From NCBI RefSeq assembly GCF_001007995.1, contig NZ_CP011389.1, positions 496,001 to 560,000 of the forward strand: a DNA stretch of 64,000 nt, written 5' to 3'. The stretch is from Deinococcus soli (ex Cha et al. 2016) (GTDB lineage Bacteria; Deinococcota; Deinococci; Deinococcales; Deinococcaceae). The stretch's first letter is position 1. Every line of letters starts with the position of its first letter. Positions 11,450-20,293 of the stretch are shown one piece after another. A program made the translations under genes and the position numbers. Under the pieces are notes generated by a model, which saw only the letters and a list, made by a program, of their open reading frames with translations, ran no database searches and had not been told where the DNA came from.

Positions 11450-11487
11450 GGACTCCCCCGGTCAGGTGTGGGCAGGTGAGGGTGCAT
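11446..11487 (-). CDS. Leaderless mini-ORF overlapping the meaB start
   Basis: 13 residues (MHPHLPTPDRGSP) plus stop. Its ATG lies 8 bases after a TAGGGT box (11496-11501), so the mRNA probably begins at this codon. The final TGA shares two bases with the GTG of meaB. This is the same layout as seen before folD. The likely role is to deliver terminating ribosomes to meaB; coding value of the peptide itself is doubtful. Confidence 0.4.
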
Positions 11488-11543
11488 GTCCCTTCACCCT
11501 AGCGCACCCGCCCCGCCCCTTCCGGGAGGGGGCTACCGGGCAT

Positions 11544-13013
11544 TCAGCCGTGCAGGACGCGCAGCACGTCCGCCGCGCCGTAGCCGGGCGTCCAGTCGCT
11601 CAGGGCGCCCAGTGCGTCGCCGCTGGTCAGCAGGCCGGGTTCGGTGAGCCCGCCGCGCTGCACCTGGGCGTACCCGGCGTCGGCCATCAGGGCGTTGCAC
11701 AGGCACTTGCGGCCCTGCGCGGCGGCAGCGTCCCCACCCTTCGACACGAACGCGGCGACAGGTTCGGCCGGGCAGCGCCAGCCCACCCGGCCGGATTCGG
11801 TCTGGTAGGCCTCGCGCAGGTACCCCAGGTCGCACACGCGCTCGCGGGCGGCGTACACATCGGGCTGCGAGAGGGTGCCGGGCAGCGTGACCACCTTGAA
11901 CGGGAAGCCCGTGGGCGACGCGAGGGGATCGGTGAACACGTCCAGCGCCCCGGACTGCGCGCGGGTCAGGACGTCGGCTTTCAGGTCGGCCCACAGCCCG
12001 GATTCCTGCGCGAAGGCGAACAGGGTGCCCACCTGAATCCCGGCCGCGCCCGCCGCCAGCGCGTCCCGCAGCGCCCCGGGGGTGCCGCAGCCGCCCGCCA
12101 GCCAGAACGGCAGGCCCAGGGCGCGCATCGCGGGCAGGTCCACCTCGTCCCGCTCGCCGTACACGGGCTGCCCCCGGTCATCCAGCGTCAGCGGGCCGCG
12201 CGGGGGCGCGTTGTGCCCACCCGCCGCAGGCCCCTCCACGATGAAGCCCTGCACCGGCCCGCTCGCCTTGCGCGCCAGCACCCCGGCCAGGACGTGCGAG
12301 GACACGATCGGGTAGAAGTCCGGGCGGGCCAGCAGGTCGGGCCGCAGGCCGAAGTCGGCCGGGTCGAAGGTCAGGGTCAGCCCTTCGCCGCCCCTCACGT
12401 CCACCCGCAGACTGGCGGGCCGCCCCGCCGCGAACGCGTCGAGGATGCCGGGGATATCGCGGGGAATCCCGGCGCCCATGATCACGGTCCCCACCCCGGC
12501 CAGCATCGCCCCGTACAGTGCCGGGAGCGTGTGCAGCTGCAACTTCGTCAGGAGGTTCAGGCCCACCGGGCGGTCGTGGCCCTCGCGGGCCAGCGTGACC
12601 TCGACGTACGCGCCCAGCAGCGTCATCACCCAGGCGTCACGGTGCCGCCCGGCGGTGGGCAGGGGCAGCCGGGCGTACGCCTCGCCGGGCGCGCGGCCCT
12701 CCGGGCGGAAGTACCGCTCCAGGCACGCCTGCACCAGCGCCGGTTTCGGGAAGGCCGCCAGTGCGCGGCGCACCTCGCCCCCCGGGTCGCCGTCCTGCAG
12801 GCGGCGCAGCAGCACCGTGTCGATCCCGGTGCCGGACACCACGCCCAGCCCACCGTTCAGGCAGACCGTGCGGGCCAGCCGCCAGTCGGACACGGCGATG
12901 CCCATGCCCCCCTGAATGACACGTGGCAGGTGAGGCTCAGGGGCATGAACGTCAGGCTGGGCGGTGATCACCTTCGTGGTGATCGGCTGGATGGTGGTCG
13001 GCTGGTCGGTCAT
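11544..13013 (-). CDS. Nitronate monooxygenase family flavoprotein
   Basis: 489 aa. It begins with an unusual threonine-rich leader of about 38 residues, then VIQGGMGIAVSDWRLA, the start of the 2-nitropropane dioxygenase TIM barrel that binds FMN. The phosphate-binding region AGGCGTPGALRDALAAGAAGIQVGT is clear. The length exceeds the typical 320-370 residues because of added C-terminal segments with several cysteines (KCLCN region). The start at 13013 is preceded by GGGGAG at a good distance; further upstream in-frame sequence looks non-coding. Physiological substrate unknown. Confidence 0.85.
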   Translation of the reverse strand: MTDQPTTIQPITTKVITAQPDVHAPEPHLPRVIQGGMGIAVSDWRLARTVCLNGGLGVVSGTGIDTVLLRRLQDGDPGGEVRRALAAFPKPALVQACLERYFRPEGRAPGEAYARLPLPTAGRHRDAWVMTLLGAYVEVTLAREGHDRPVGLNLLTKLQLHTLPALYGAMLAGVGTVIMGAGIPRDIPGILDAFAAGRPASLRVDVRGGEGLTLTFDPADFGLRPDLLARPDFYPIVSSHVLAGVLARKASGPVQGFIVEGPAAGGHNAPPRGPLTLDDRGQPVYGERDEVDLPAMRALGLPFWLAGGCGTPGALRDALAAGAAGIQVGTLFAFAQESGLWADLKADVLTRAQSGALDVFTDPLASPTGFPFKVVTLPGTLSQPDVYAARERVCDLGYLREAYQTESGRVGWRCPAEPVAAFVSKGGDAAAAQGRKCLCNALMADAGYAQVQRGGLTEPGLLTSGDALGALSDWTPGYGAADVLRVLHG

Positions 13014-13248
13014 GCGCGGTCTCCCCGCCGCAGCGGCCCCGTGGGCCAGTCCGTCCGGCCCCTCCCCCGCTGCGGCACTCACGCCCCCAGCCTGCGCCCG
13101 CCCGGCGTGCCCCCCGGCGACCCTGGAACGCCGTGCAGGTTTGCACCGTGTCCCGACCTGCCGGGCATACCAGCGGCCGGCACGTTCACAGGGCAGAGGG
13201 CCCAGGCTTTGACCCCTGGACCCTCTGACCCCTGGACGTTCCGACCCG
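13014..13248. other. Intergenic region upstream of the nitronate monooxygenase
   Basis: 235 bases. I see only a ribosome site for the downstream gene and a short direct repeat, TGACCCCTGGAC, at about 13210 and 13226. No convincing promoter box or hairpin was found. Confidence 0.4.
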
Positions 13249-13962
13249 TTACGGCGCCTGTCCCAGCACGTCGTCGGCCTCGGTGGCCTCCAGCAGGTTT
13301 TCGAGGTGCGCGTCGTCGTTGAAGCCCAGCAGCATGCCACTGCCCTCGCCCAGCAGGACGCGGGTGATGCTGGTATTGGCGACGCTCAGGCGCGCCCAGG
13401 CGTTGGCGGGCACGCCGCCCAGCGCGAGGCCCACGGCGACGCGCACGACGCCGCCGTGCGTGAACACCAGCACGCGCTGCCCCGGGTGGCGTTCGCGCAG
13501 GGCGCCGAAGGCCGCGCCGCTGCGGGCGTACAGGTCCTCCATGCTCTCCCCGCCGGGGCGGCGGGTGCTCCAGGGTTCGGTGCTCAGGGCGCCCAGGTAG
13601 TCGGGGTAGCGTTCGCGGATCTCGCTGATGACCAGCCCGGACAGTTCGCCGACGTCGATCTCACGCAGACCCGGGTCGCGCTGCGCGGGCGGCGCGCCGG
13701 TGAGGCGTTCGGCGACGATCTCGGCGGTGCGGGCGGCGCGCGCGAGGTCGCTGGTGTACACCGCGTCGAAGTGCTGCCCGGTCAGGCGTTCGGCGAGGCT
13801 GGCCGCCTGAAGAATGCCGATGTGGCTGAGGGGCACGTCGGCCTGGCCCTGGTAGCGGCCGTCGGCGTTCCAGGTGCTCTCGCCGTGCCGCACCACCCAG
13901 AATTCGGTGGCGGTGGCGCGGTCCGGCGCGGCGAATCCGGTGGGGGCGAGTCGCTTCGTCAA
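13249..13962 (-). CDS. Histidine phosphatase family protein
   Basis: 237 aa. FWVVRHGESTWN holds the catalytic histidine at about residue 26, and the second histidine is in VFTHGG near 168. GRYQGQADVPLS and the GELSG region also fit the phosphoglycerate-mutase-like acid phosphatases. The substrate is not predictable. The start is a TTG that overlaps the purM stop as TTGA, so it is coupled to purine synthesis; a role on a nucleotide or sugar phosphate is therefore plausible but inferred. Confidence 0.88.
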   Translation of the reverse strand: MTKRLAPTGFAAPDRATATEFWVVRHGESTWNADGRYQGQADVPLSHIGILQAASLAERLTGQHFDAVYTSDLARAARTAEIVAERLTGAPPAQRDPGLREIDVGELSGLVISEIRERYPDYLGALSTEPWSTRRPGGESMEDLYARSGAAFGALRERHPGQRVLVFTHGGVVRVAVGLALGGVPANAWARLSVANTSITRVLLGEGSGMLLGFNDDAHLENLLEATEADDVLGQAP

Positions 13963-15014
13963 ACGGCTCCCGTGAACGTGACGCCCTGGCCTTCCACCAT
14001 CTGCCCGATCACCCAGGGCTGCTCCCCGGCCGCCTTCAGGGTGTCCAGCGCGGCCTGCTCCTGCGCGGCGGGGAGGATGAACAGGAATCCGACGCCCATG
14101 TTCAGCGCGCGGAACGCCTCCTGGCGGGCGACCTGGCCGCGCTGCACGATCAGTTCGAAGACGGGCGGAACGGTCCAGCTGGCGGTATCGATCTGCATGC
14201 CGATGCCCTGCGGGAACACGCGGGGCGGGTTGTCGATCAGGCCGCCGCCGGTGATGTGCGCCATGCCGCGCACGTCGATCCCGGCGCGTTCCAGGGCGTC
14301 GAAGGCGTGCAGGTACGCGCGGTGCGGCACCGGCAGGACCTGCGCGAGGGTCTGACCGTTCAGGTCGTCACGCGCCTCCTGCCAGTCGAGGTCGTCCAGG
14401 GCCATGCGGGCCAGCGAGAAGCCGTTGGTGTGCAGGCCACTGCTGGGCAGCGCGAGGACGGTGTCCCCGGCCTGGATGCGGCTCCCGTTGATCAGTCTGG
14501 GCCGGTCGACGACGCCCACGATGGTCCCCACGATGTCCAGTTCGCCATCCACGTACACGCCGGGCATCTCGGCGGTCTCGCCGCCCAGCAGGGCGACACC
14601 CAGCGCCTCGCAGGCCTGCGCGGCCCCGGTGACGACCTCGGCGACGCGCTCGGGGAGCAGTTTGCCCATGGCAACGTAATCCAGGAAGAACAGCGGGCGG
14701 GCGCCCTGTACCAGGATGTCGTTCACGCAGTGGTTGACGATGTCGCCGCCCAGCCCCGTGAAGGTGCCGCTGCGCACCGCGACCTTCGTCTTGGTGCCCA
14801 CGCCGTCGGTGCTGGCGACGAGCACGGGATCGTCCATGTGCCCGAACGCGGCGCGGAACAATCCGCCGAAACCGCCCAGGCCGCCCAGGACGTTGGGGGT
14901 GTGGGTGCGCGCCACGGCGCCTTTCATGAGTTCCACCGCGCGGTGTCCCGCGTCGATGCTGACGCCCGCCCGTTCGTATGCCGACGCCTGGGCGCCCTGG
15001 TCTTGCTTGGTCAT
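13959..15014 (-). CDS. purM: Phosphoribosylformylglycinamidine cyclo-ligase
   Basis: 351 aa, the usual PurM length. It makes aminoimidazole ribotide from FGAM with ATP in de novo purine synthesis. The recognisable segments are YERAGVSIDAG, DGVGTKTKVA, GGETAEMPGVY and HITGGGL. AGGAGG precedes the ATG closely, so this is an ordinary leadered start. A 16-bp palindrome lies 12-28 bases upstream. The phosphatase gene downstream overlaps it by four bases. Confidence 0.96.
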   Translation of the reverse strand: MTKQDQGAQASAYERAGVSIDAGHRAVELMKGAVARTHTPNVLGGLGGFGGLFRAAFGHMDDPVLVASTDGVGTKTKVAVRSGTFTGLGGDIVNHCVNDILVQGARPLFFLDYVAMGKLLPERVAEVVTGAAQACEALGVALLGGETAEMPGVYVDGELDIVGTIVGVVDRPRLINGSRIQAGDTVLALPSSGLHTNGFSLARMALDDLDWQEARDDLNGQTLAQVLPVPHRAYLHAFDALERAGIDVRGMAHITGGGLIDNPPRVFPQGIGMQIDTASWTVPPVFELIVQRGQVARQEAFRALNMGVGFLFILPAAQEQAALDTLKAAGEQPWVIGQMVEGQGVTFTGAV

Positions 15015-15026
15015 GAGCCTCCTGCA

Positions 15027-15042
15027 TCCACCGTGCGGTGGA
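15027..15042. promoter_or_regulatory. Palindrome upstream of purM
   Basis: TCCACCG and CGGTGGA form a 7-bp perfect inverted repeat around TG, between the VTT-protein stop and the purM ribosome site. It could be an operator or a small terminator stem; no T-tract follows. Confidence 0.4.
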
Positions 15043-15057
15043 CTTCGGGCGTTCAGT

Positions 15058-15756
15058 TTACCCGAGTCCGCGCGCCGCGCGTCTGCGCCGGATCAGGGCG
15101 CGTCCAGCCGCGACGCCTGCCACGACCGCCGAGAGGATCACCATGCCCCACAGCAGCCGCTCACCGCTCTCGGAGAGCCACACCACGAGCGCCGTGACCG
15201 GCAGCGCCCCGGCGGCGGTGGCCAGCATGAACGGCCGGAACTTCATCCGGGCCGCGCCCGCCACGAGGTTCATCACGTCGGCGGACAGGATCGGCATCAG
15301 GCGGATCATCAGGACGCCCTGCGTGCCGTGCCGTTCGGTGAACTCGTGGACTTTCAGCCGGGTGCGTTCCCCGACCAGCGTGCGGATCAGCGCGTTGCCG
15401 AGCGCGCGGCCCAGCCAGTACCCAGCGGCGGCACCCAGCAGGGTCCCCAGGTACACGATCAGGAAGCCCTCGTAGGGGCCGTAGGCGCGGGCGGTCACGG
15501 CGGTCAGCACGAGCGCGGGCAGCACCGGCAGCACCGCCTGCAGGACGAACCCGGCGATGAGGGCCAGCGGACCCGCCCAGCCCAGCCCGTCCACGAACGC
15601 GCGGGTGACGGCCGGGTCGCGGCTGGTCAGCGCGGCGAAGGCCGTGACCAGGAACGCCCGCACGTCCGGCAGCAGGCCCACCCCGATCACCAGGGCCAGG
15701 GCGGCGCCCAGGATCAGCCAGCGCAGGGAACGGGAGGGTTGGCGGGCGGCGGTCAT
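15058..15756 (-). CDS. VTT-domain (DedA/TVP38-like) membrane protein
   Basis: 232 aa with about five hydrophobic segments. The central GTLLGAAAGYWLGRALG and RLMPILSADVMNLVAGAARM stretches match the VTT (SNARE-associated/TVP38) domain, thought to be involved in lipid scrambling or membrane homeostasis. The start at 15756 is supported by a TACACT box 8 bases upstream (leaderless); the open frame continues to 15903 without conserved sequence. It lies 43 bases before purM on the same strand. Confidence 0.85.
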   Translation of the reverse strand: MTAARQPSRSLRWLILGAALALVIGVGLLPDVRAFLVTAFAALTSRDPAVTRAFVDGLGWAGPLALIAGFVLQAVLPVLPALVLTAVTARAYGPYEGFLIVYLGTLLGAAAGYWLGRALGNALIRTLVGERTRLKVHEFTERHGTQGVLMIRLMPILSADVMNLVAGAARMKFRPFMLATAAGALPVTALVVWLSESGERLLWGMVILSAVVAGVAAGRALIRRRRAARGLG

Positions 15757-15814
15757 CGGGCCACAGTGTAGGGGCGGCGGGAGTGAGTTTCGCCCCGCGA
15801 AAGTTGGAGTGCGT

Positions 15815-16645
15815 TCACACTCGCGTGGGGCCCGCGAGGGGCACCTGCAGTCCGTCGTACGCGAACGCCCAGCCCGGCGGCAGAAGGTGGGTGCGGCGGA
15901 CATCCACCCCGTGCGACAGGTGCGTGAGGATCACCTGCCGCGCCGAGCGCGCCCAGGGGAGGGCCAGCGCCTCGCGGACGTCGTACACGCTGCGGCCGCT
16001 GTGTGGGGCGTCGCCCTCATTCTCGAAGGAGGTGCCCAGCGCCAGGAGGTCCAGCCCCGTCAGCCACGCCTGCGCGGTGTCCGTGGGCACATCGATGGCG
16101 TCGGTGATCACGGCGGCCCGCCAGTCCGGGGCGTCCAGCCGGATGGCGTGGCTCTCGCCATTCGCGCCGTGCGGCACCCGGAAGAGGCGCAGGGTCACGT
16201 CGCCGACCTTCACGCCCGCGTCCGGGATGGGCTGCACCGGGGACCCGCCCAGGAAGGCATACGGGAAGCGGTCGGCCAGGGCCGGGACGACCTCCGGCGG
16301 GGCATAGATGCGGAGTTTCCCGCCCGCGTAGCGCACGTAGTCGAGCAGGTCGCCCAGGCCCAGGATGTGGTCGTTGTGCGCGTGCGTGATGAGCACCACG
16401 TCCGGCACCAGCGGCCCGGGCAGGCGGGCCAGCGCGGCGTGGGTGTCCGGGCCGGCGTCGAGCAGCGCAGTGCCCTCGCCGCCGGGCAGCGGCACGCGCA
16501 GCAGCGTGGCGGTGCGGCCCCGGCGGTTCACGCCGCCCGCGCGGGCCTCCTGGCACACGGGGCAGGCGCACCAGAAGCGCGGCACGCCCTTGCTGTCGCC
16601 GGTGCCCAGGAACGTCAGGGAGGCGTGGGGGGTACCGGGATTCAC
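15815..16645 (-). CDS. Metallo-beta-lactamase fold hydrolase, PhnP-like
   Basis: 276 aa. The metal-binding motif THAHNDH places ligands at H88, H90, D92 and H93. An N-terminal CACPVC cluster (C26, C28, C31) resembles the extra structural zinc site of PhnP-type phosphodiesterases. This subgroup cleaves cyclic or linear phosphodiesters, but no phosphonate genes are nearby. The GTG start overlaps the trpC stop as GTGA. Confidence 0.87.
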   Translation of the reverse strand: MNPGTPHASLTFLGTGDSKGVPRFWCACPVCQEARAGGVNRRGRTATLLRVPLPGGEGTALLDAGPDTHAALARLPGPLVPDVVLITHAHNDHILGLGDLLDYVRYAGGKLRIYAPPEVVPALADRFPYAFLGGSPVQPIPDAGVKVGDVTLRLFRVPHGANGESHAIRLDAPDWRAAVITDAIDVPTDTAQAWLTGLDLLALGTSFENEGDAPHSGRSVYDVREALALPWARSARQVILTHLSHGVDVRRTHLLPPGWAFAYDGLQVPLAGPTRV

Positions 16646-17445
16646 GCGCGCATCAGGTCGCGGGCGGCGCGGGTCAGGTCGCCGCTGCCCGCCAGACTGC
16701 TGCCGACGAGCACGGCGTCGGCCAGCTCCCGCACGCTGGCGAGGTCCTGCGGGGTGCGGTAGCCGCTCTCGGCGACGAGCACGCCCGTGAACCCCGCGTC
16801 GCGGGCGCGGCGGATCAGGCGCGGACTGACCTCCAGGTCGATGTGCAGGGTGGTCAGGTCGCGGTTATTCACGCCGATGATGGGCGCGCCCGCCGCGAGC
16901 GCGATATCCAGTTCACGCTCGTCGTGCACCTCCACCAGGGCGTCCAGGCCCAGGTGATGCGCCATACGCAGATACTCGGCGGTGGCCTCGTGCAGCACGC
17001 TGACCATCAGCAGGGCCGCCGACGCGCCCCACTCGGCCGCCTCGCGCAGCATGGCGGGGTGCACCACGAAATCCTTGCGCAGCGCGGGAACCGTGACGCC
17101 GCCCACCACGTCACGCAGCGCCTGCGCGGTGCCGTCGAAGTGACGCGGTTCGGTCAGGACGCTGATCGCCCGCGCGCCGCCCGCCTCGTAGGCCCGCGCG
17201 GCCTCCAGCGGCTCCAGCGGCGCGATGGCACCCTGGCTGGGGCTGGCGCGCTTGACCTCCGCGATCAGGGACAGACCCGGCTGGCGCAGGGCCGTCTCGA
17301 AGCGGTGGGTGCGGGCGCGGGCCCCACCCAGGGCCGGGTCGGCGGCCGCGTAGTCGGCGGCGCGTTCGTGCACGATGCGGCCCAGCACGCCGGGCACACG
17401 GTCGAGGTGAAGCGTCACGGGGGCGGTGTCGTCACGGGCTGACAT
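16642..17445 (-). CDS. trpC: Indole-3-glycerol phosphate synthase
   Basis: 267 aa. It closes the indole ring in tryptophan synthesis. The barrel shows the signature LSLIAEVKRASPSQG, then PALRKDFVV, GVNNRDL and VAESGY. Two ATGs are possible; I chose 17445 (MSARDDTAPV) because a TATGCT box (17453-17458) lies 7 bases upstream, making it leaderless. The upstream ATG at 17457 falls inside that box. No other trp genes are nearby. Confidence 0.94.
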   Translation of the reverse strand: MSARDDTAPVTLHLDRVPGVLGRIVHERAADYAAADPALGGARARTHRFETALRQPGLSLIAEVKRASPSQGAIAPLEPLEAARAYEAGGARAISVLTEPRHFDGTAQALRDVVGGVTVPALRKDFVVHPAMLREAAEWGASAALLMVSVLHEATAEYLRMAHHLGLDALVEVHDERELDIALAAGAPIIGVNNRDLTTLHIDLEVSPRLIRRARDAGFTGVLVAESGYRTPQDLASVRELADAVLVGSSLAGSGDLTRAARDLMRA

Positions 17446-17505
17446 CCGCGTGAGCATAGCGCGGGGTTGGTGAAGTGGGGCGCGGGCGTGTTAGCCTGCG
17501 GGTCT

Positions 17506-18033
<528 letters not shown>

Positions 18034-18104
18034 TGCAGGTCTGAGTGGGGGCGGGGCTCGCGGGTGCCCGCCCCCGCCGCGTGTCACGCACGAACACGAA
18101 AAAG

Positions 18105-18128
18105 AGGCACCCCGCTTCCGGAGTGCCT
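18105..18128 (-). terminator. Intrinsic terminator of the cold-shock gene
   Basis: On the minus strand AGGCAC and GTGCCT close a hairpin (18105-18110 with 18123-18128) followed by CTTTTTCG. This is a standard terminator and ends the transcript just after the cold-shock gene. Confidence 0.8.
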
Positions 18129-18147
18129 GCCTACTGGAGAGGAGTGC

Positions 18148-18414
18148 TTACCAGCGGTCGTTGCGACGGGCGCCGGCGCCGCCGCCGTAATCGCTGACCG
18201 GAGCGGCCTTCGTCACGACGATGTTCTTGGCCTGGGGGCCCTTGCCGCGCTGGCCTTCTTCGATTTCGAATTCGACTTCGTCGCCTTCGTTCAGCTTCTT
18301 GAAGCCGCTGGCCTGGATCGCGCTGAAGTGCGCGAACACGTCAGGGCTGCCTTCGGTCTGAATGAAGCCGTAGCCTTTTTCCGCGTTGAACCATTTCACT
18401 TTGCCTACTGCCAT
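18148..18414 (-). CDS. Cold-shock domain protein
   Basis: 88 aa. A single cold-shock domain with RNP1 KGYGFI and RNP2 VFAHFS binds single-stranded nucleic acid. A glycine- and arginine-containing tail ([15 protein letters not shown]) extends beyond the usual 67-70 residues. The start [16 protein letters not shown] is preceded by AAGGAG, so it is leadered, unlike most neighbours. The leader is about 95-100 bases if the TACACT at 18517-18522 is the -10 box, and contains a 10-bp hairpin. Confidence 0.95.
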   Translation of the reverse strand: MAVGKVKWFNAEKGYGFIQTEGSPDVFAHFSAIQASGFKKLNEGDEVEFEIEEGQRGKGPQAKNIVVTKAAPVSDYGGGAGARRNDRW

Positions 18415-18443
18415 AATGCACTCCTTAGTTTCCAGATGTAGGC

Positions 18444-18475
18444 GTGGGCGCACGGTGAAGACCCTGTGCGCCCAC
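18444..18475 (-). promoter_or_regulatory. Hairpin in the 5' leader of the cold-shock gene
   Basis: GTGGGCGCAC and GTGCGCCCAC form a perfect 10-bp stem with a 12-base loop, 30-61 bases before the start codon. Long structured leaders are known to regulate cold-shock mRNAs; that role here is inferred. Confidence 0.5.
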
Positions 18476-18623
18476 CCTCGTCAAGTCGTTGTGCGAACTC
18501 GGGAAACTATGGCCGCAGTGTAGAATCCGCCTCAGGCGCCAAACGTGCCTCATGCCACATTCTAGATCAGCTGGCCTAGGCCGGACCGGACCGCTGCACC
18601 CCGCCGGTCCCGCGCACGTGAAG

Positions 18624-18634
18624 AAACGTCGTTT
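18624..18634. promoter_or_regulatory. Palindrome upstream of the mgtC-like gene
   Basis: AAACG-T-CGTTT is an odd palindrome whose flanks (GCACG at 18614 and CGTGC at 18637) extend it imperfectly. It ends about 22 bases before the TAGGGT -10 box and so overlaps the -35 region. Candidate operator. Confidence 0.35.
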
Positions 18635-18668
18635 GTGCGTGCCCGGCGCTCCTCCGTAGGGTCAGGGC

Positions 18669-19136
18669 ATGGAGTGGATCGACCCCCTGGCGCAGCTGCG
18701 CCTGCTGACCGGACTGGGTGTCGCCGCCCTGCTGACCGGACTGATCGGCTGGGAGCGGGAAGCGCACCGCGCCGGGGCTGGCCTGCGCACCCACATGCTG
18801 GTGGGCATCAGCTCGGCGCTGTTCGTGGTGCTCGCCGAGCAGCTCATCCGGCAGTTCGGCAGCGACAACCCGGCCGTGCGCTTTGATCTGGTGGGCGTGT
18901 TGGCCGCCGTCGTCAGTGGCGTGAGCTTCCTGGGAGCGGGCACCATCTTCTCGTCCCGCAGCGGAAACGAGACGCGCGGCCTGACCACCGCCGCGAGCCT
19001 GCTCGCCAGCGCAGGCGTCGGCGTGGGCTGCGGCCTGCACCTGTACGTCTTCTCGCTGGGCGCCACCCTGCTGTTCCTGTTCATCCTGGGACCGCTGCAC
19101 CGCCTGGAAACAGGGCACCGCGACGGGGAAACCTGA
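18669..19136 (+). CDS. MgtC/SapB family membrane protein
   Basis: 155 aa with four membrane helices. GLIGWEREAHRAGAGLRTHMLVG and GVSFLGAGTIF match the conserved MgtC core, including the ER and RTH residues. Family members are inner-membrane proteins linked to magnesium limitation and ATP-synthase control; this length corresponds to the short form lacking the C-terminal ACT-like domain. A TAGGGT box stands 6 bases before the ATG (leaderless). A palindrome upstream may regulate it. Confidence 0.88.
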   Translation: MEWIDPLAQLRLLTGLGVAALLTGLIGWEREAHRAGAGLRTHMLVGISSALFVVLAEQLIRQFGSDNPAVRFDLVGVLAAVVSGVSFLGAGTIFSSRSGNETRGLTTAASLLASAGVGVGCGLHLYVFSLGATLLFLFILGPLHRLETGHRDGET

Positions 19137-19163
19137 GCGGAGGAAACACCGTAAACCGGCGCA

Positions 19164-19547
19164 ATGCGACGCCTTTCACACCCGGATTCAGGCTGGGCCG
19201 AATGCCCCCGCTGCCGTCACCGCCTGCTGCGCTGGCGGGCCTACCGCCCGTCTCAGGAAAGGCCCTGGCTCGACTGGGACGAGGACCGCTGGCTGGTGCC
19301 GGTCCCGCTGGTGGGCCTGGGGCTGACACTGCGGCTCGTGACGCAGGTGCCGCTGCTGCTGACCGTGCTGGGCGGGAGCCGTGGGCGGCTGCTGGGGCTG
19401 ACCGTGGGTGGCCTGGGGTTCCTGTGGGCCGTGGGCATCGCAGCCGCGCGGCACCGGTGGAGGCTGAATCGGCGGCGAGTGTTGACCGAGAACCTGAGAC
19501 CTGACGACTGGGTGTGCCCGTCGTGCCTGCACAGCGTGGCTGTGTGA
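19164..19547 (+). CDS. Small membrane protein with zinc-ribbon cysteine pairs at both ends
   Basis: 127 aa. A CPRC pair sits near residues 14-17 and a CPSC pair near 118-121, with two hydrophobic helices between them (about 45-66 and 72-95). The two knuckles could come together on the cytoplasmic side to make one zinc site. I do not recognise a named family. It lies 27 bases after mgtC and may share its transcript. A weak TAAACC box lies 7 bases before the ATG. Codon use and the matched ends argue for a real gene. Confidence 0.6.
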   Translation: MRRLSHPDSGWAECPRCRHRLLRWRAYRPSQERPWLDWDEDRWLVPVPLVGLGLTLRLVTQVPLLLTVLGGSRGRLLGLTVGGLGFLWAVGIAAARHRWRLNRRRVLTENLRPDDWVCPSCLHSVAV

Positions 19548-19614
19548 CGTGCGCGCCGCCTGCCTGAACAGGTTTGGACGACAGCTGACCGGGGGGACTG
19601 GTTAGATTGCCAGG

Positions 19615-19626
19615 ATTGTATACAAT
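19615..19626. promoter_or_regulatory. Palindromic operator over the gntR promoter
   Basis: ATTGTATACAAT is a perfect 12-bp palindrome with the GTATAC core expected for FCD-type GntR regulators. Its right half, TACAAT, is also a -10 box 7 bases before the gntR ATG. A bound regulator would block polymerase. Confidence 0.65.
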
Positions 19627-19633
19627 ATCCACA

Positions 19634-20293
19634 ATGACCTCCTTCGAGCGCCCCACCCTGGTCCGAGACGGCGTGTACGACCACCTACGCCGCGCCGTGC
19701 TGGACGGCGACCTCGCCCCCGGCGAGCGCCTGGGCGAGGTGGAACTCGGCGTGCAGCTCGGCGTGTCCCGCACGCCCATCCGCGAGGCCCTGATGCGCCT
19801 CACACAGGACGGCCTGCTCGTCGCCGAGGCGAACAAGGGCGTGCGCGTCCGCACGCTGAGTGCCGCCGAGGCCCGCGACACCTACGTCATCCGCGAGGAA
19901 CTCGACGGACTGGCCGCCGCCCTCGCCGCGCAGCACCACACGCCCGCCGACGCCGCCGCCCTGCGCGCCGCCCTGGACGAACTGCACGCCGCGCCCGGCA
20001 GCGACTACCGCGCCCAGACCCGCCTGGACCTCGCATTCCACCGCGCCATCACGCACGCCGCGCACAACGCCGCCCTGAGCGACCTGAACCGCGACCTGGA
20101 ACAGCGCGTCGCCCTCATCAAACACCAGACCCGCACATACAACGCCCACCCGCAGACCGACGCCCAGCACGCCGCGCTCCTCGAGGCCATCCTCGCCCGT
20201 GACCACGACGCGGCGCGGGAGGCTGCCCGCACGCACGTCCGCACCTTCGCCGCCCTCGTCCTGAACGACCTTCAACCCAGGAGCACCCCATGA
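19634..20293 (+). CDS. GntR family regulator (FCD/FadR type) of proline catabolism
   Basis: 219 aa. The N-terminal winged helix shows [27 protein letters not shown]. The C-terminal half is an FCD helical ligand domain with [10 protein letters not shown] and the later histidines that bind metal and ligand. The start at 19634 is leaderless (TACAAT box 7 bases upstream). The gene overlaps the proline dehydrogenase start as ATGA, so it is the first gene of that operon. Regulation by proline or a breakdown product is inferred from context. Confidence 0.9.
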   Translation: MTSFERPTLVRDGVYDHLRRAVLDGDLAPGERLGEVELGVQLGVSRTPIREALMRLTQDGLLVAEANKGVRVRTLSAAEARDTYVIREELDGLAAALAAQHHTPADAAALRAALDELHAAPGSDYRAQTRLDLAFHRAITHAAHNAALSDLNRDLEQRVALIKHQTRTYNAHPQTDAQHAALLEAILARDHDAAREAARTHVRTFAALVLNDLQPRSTP

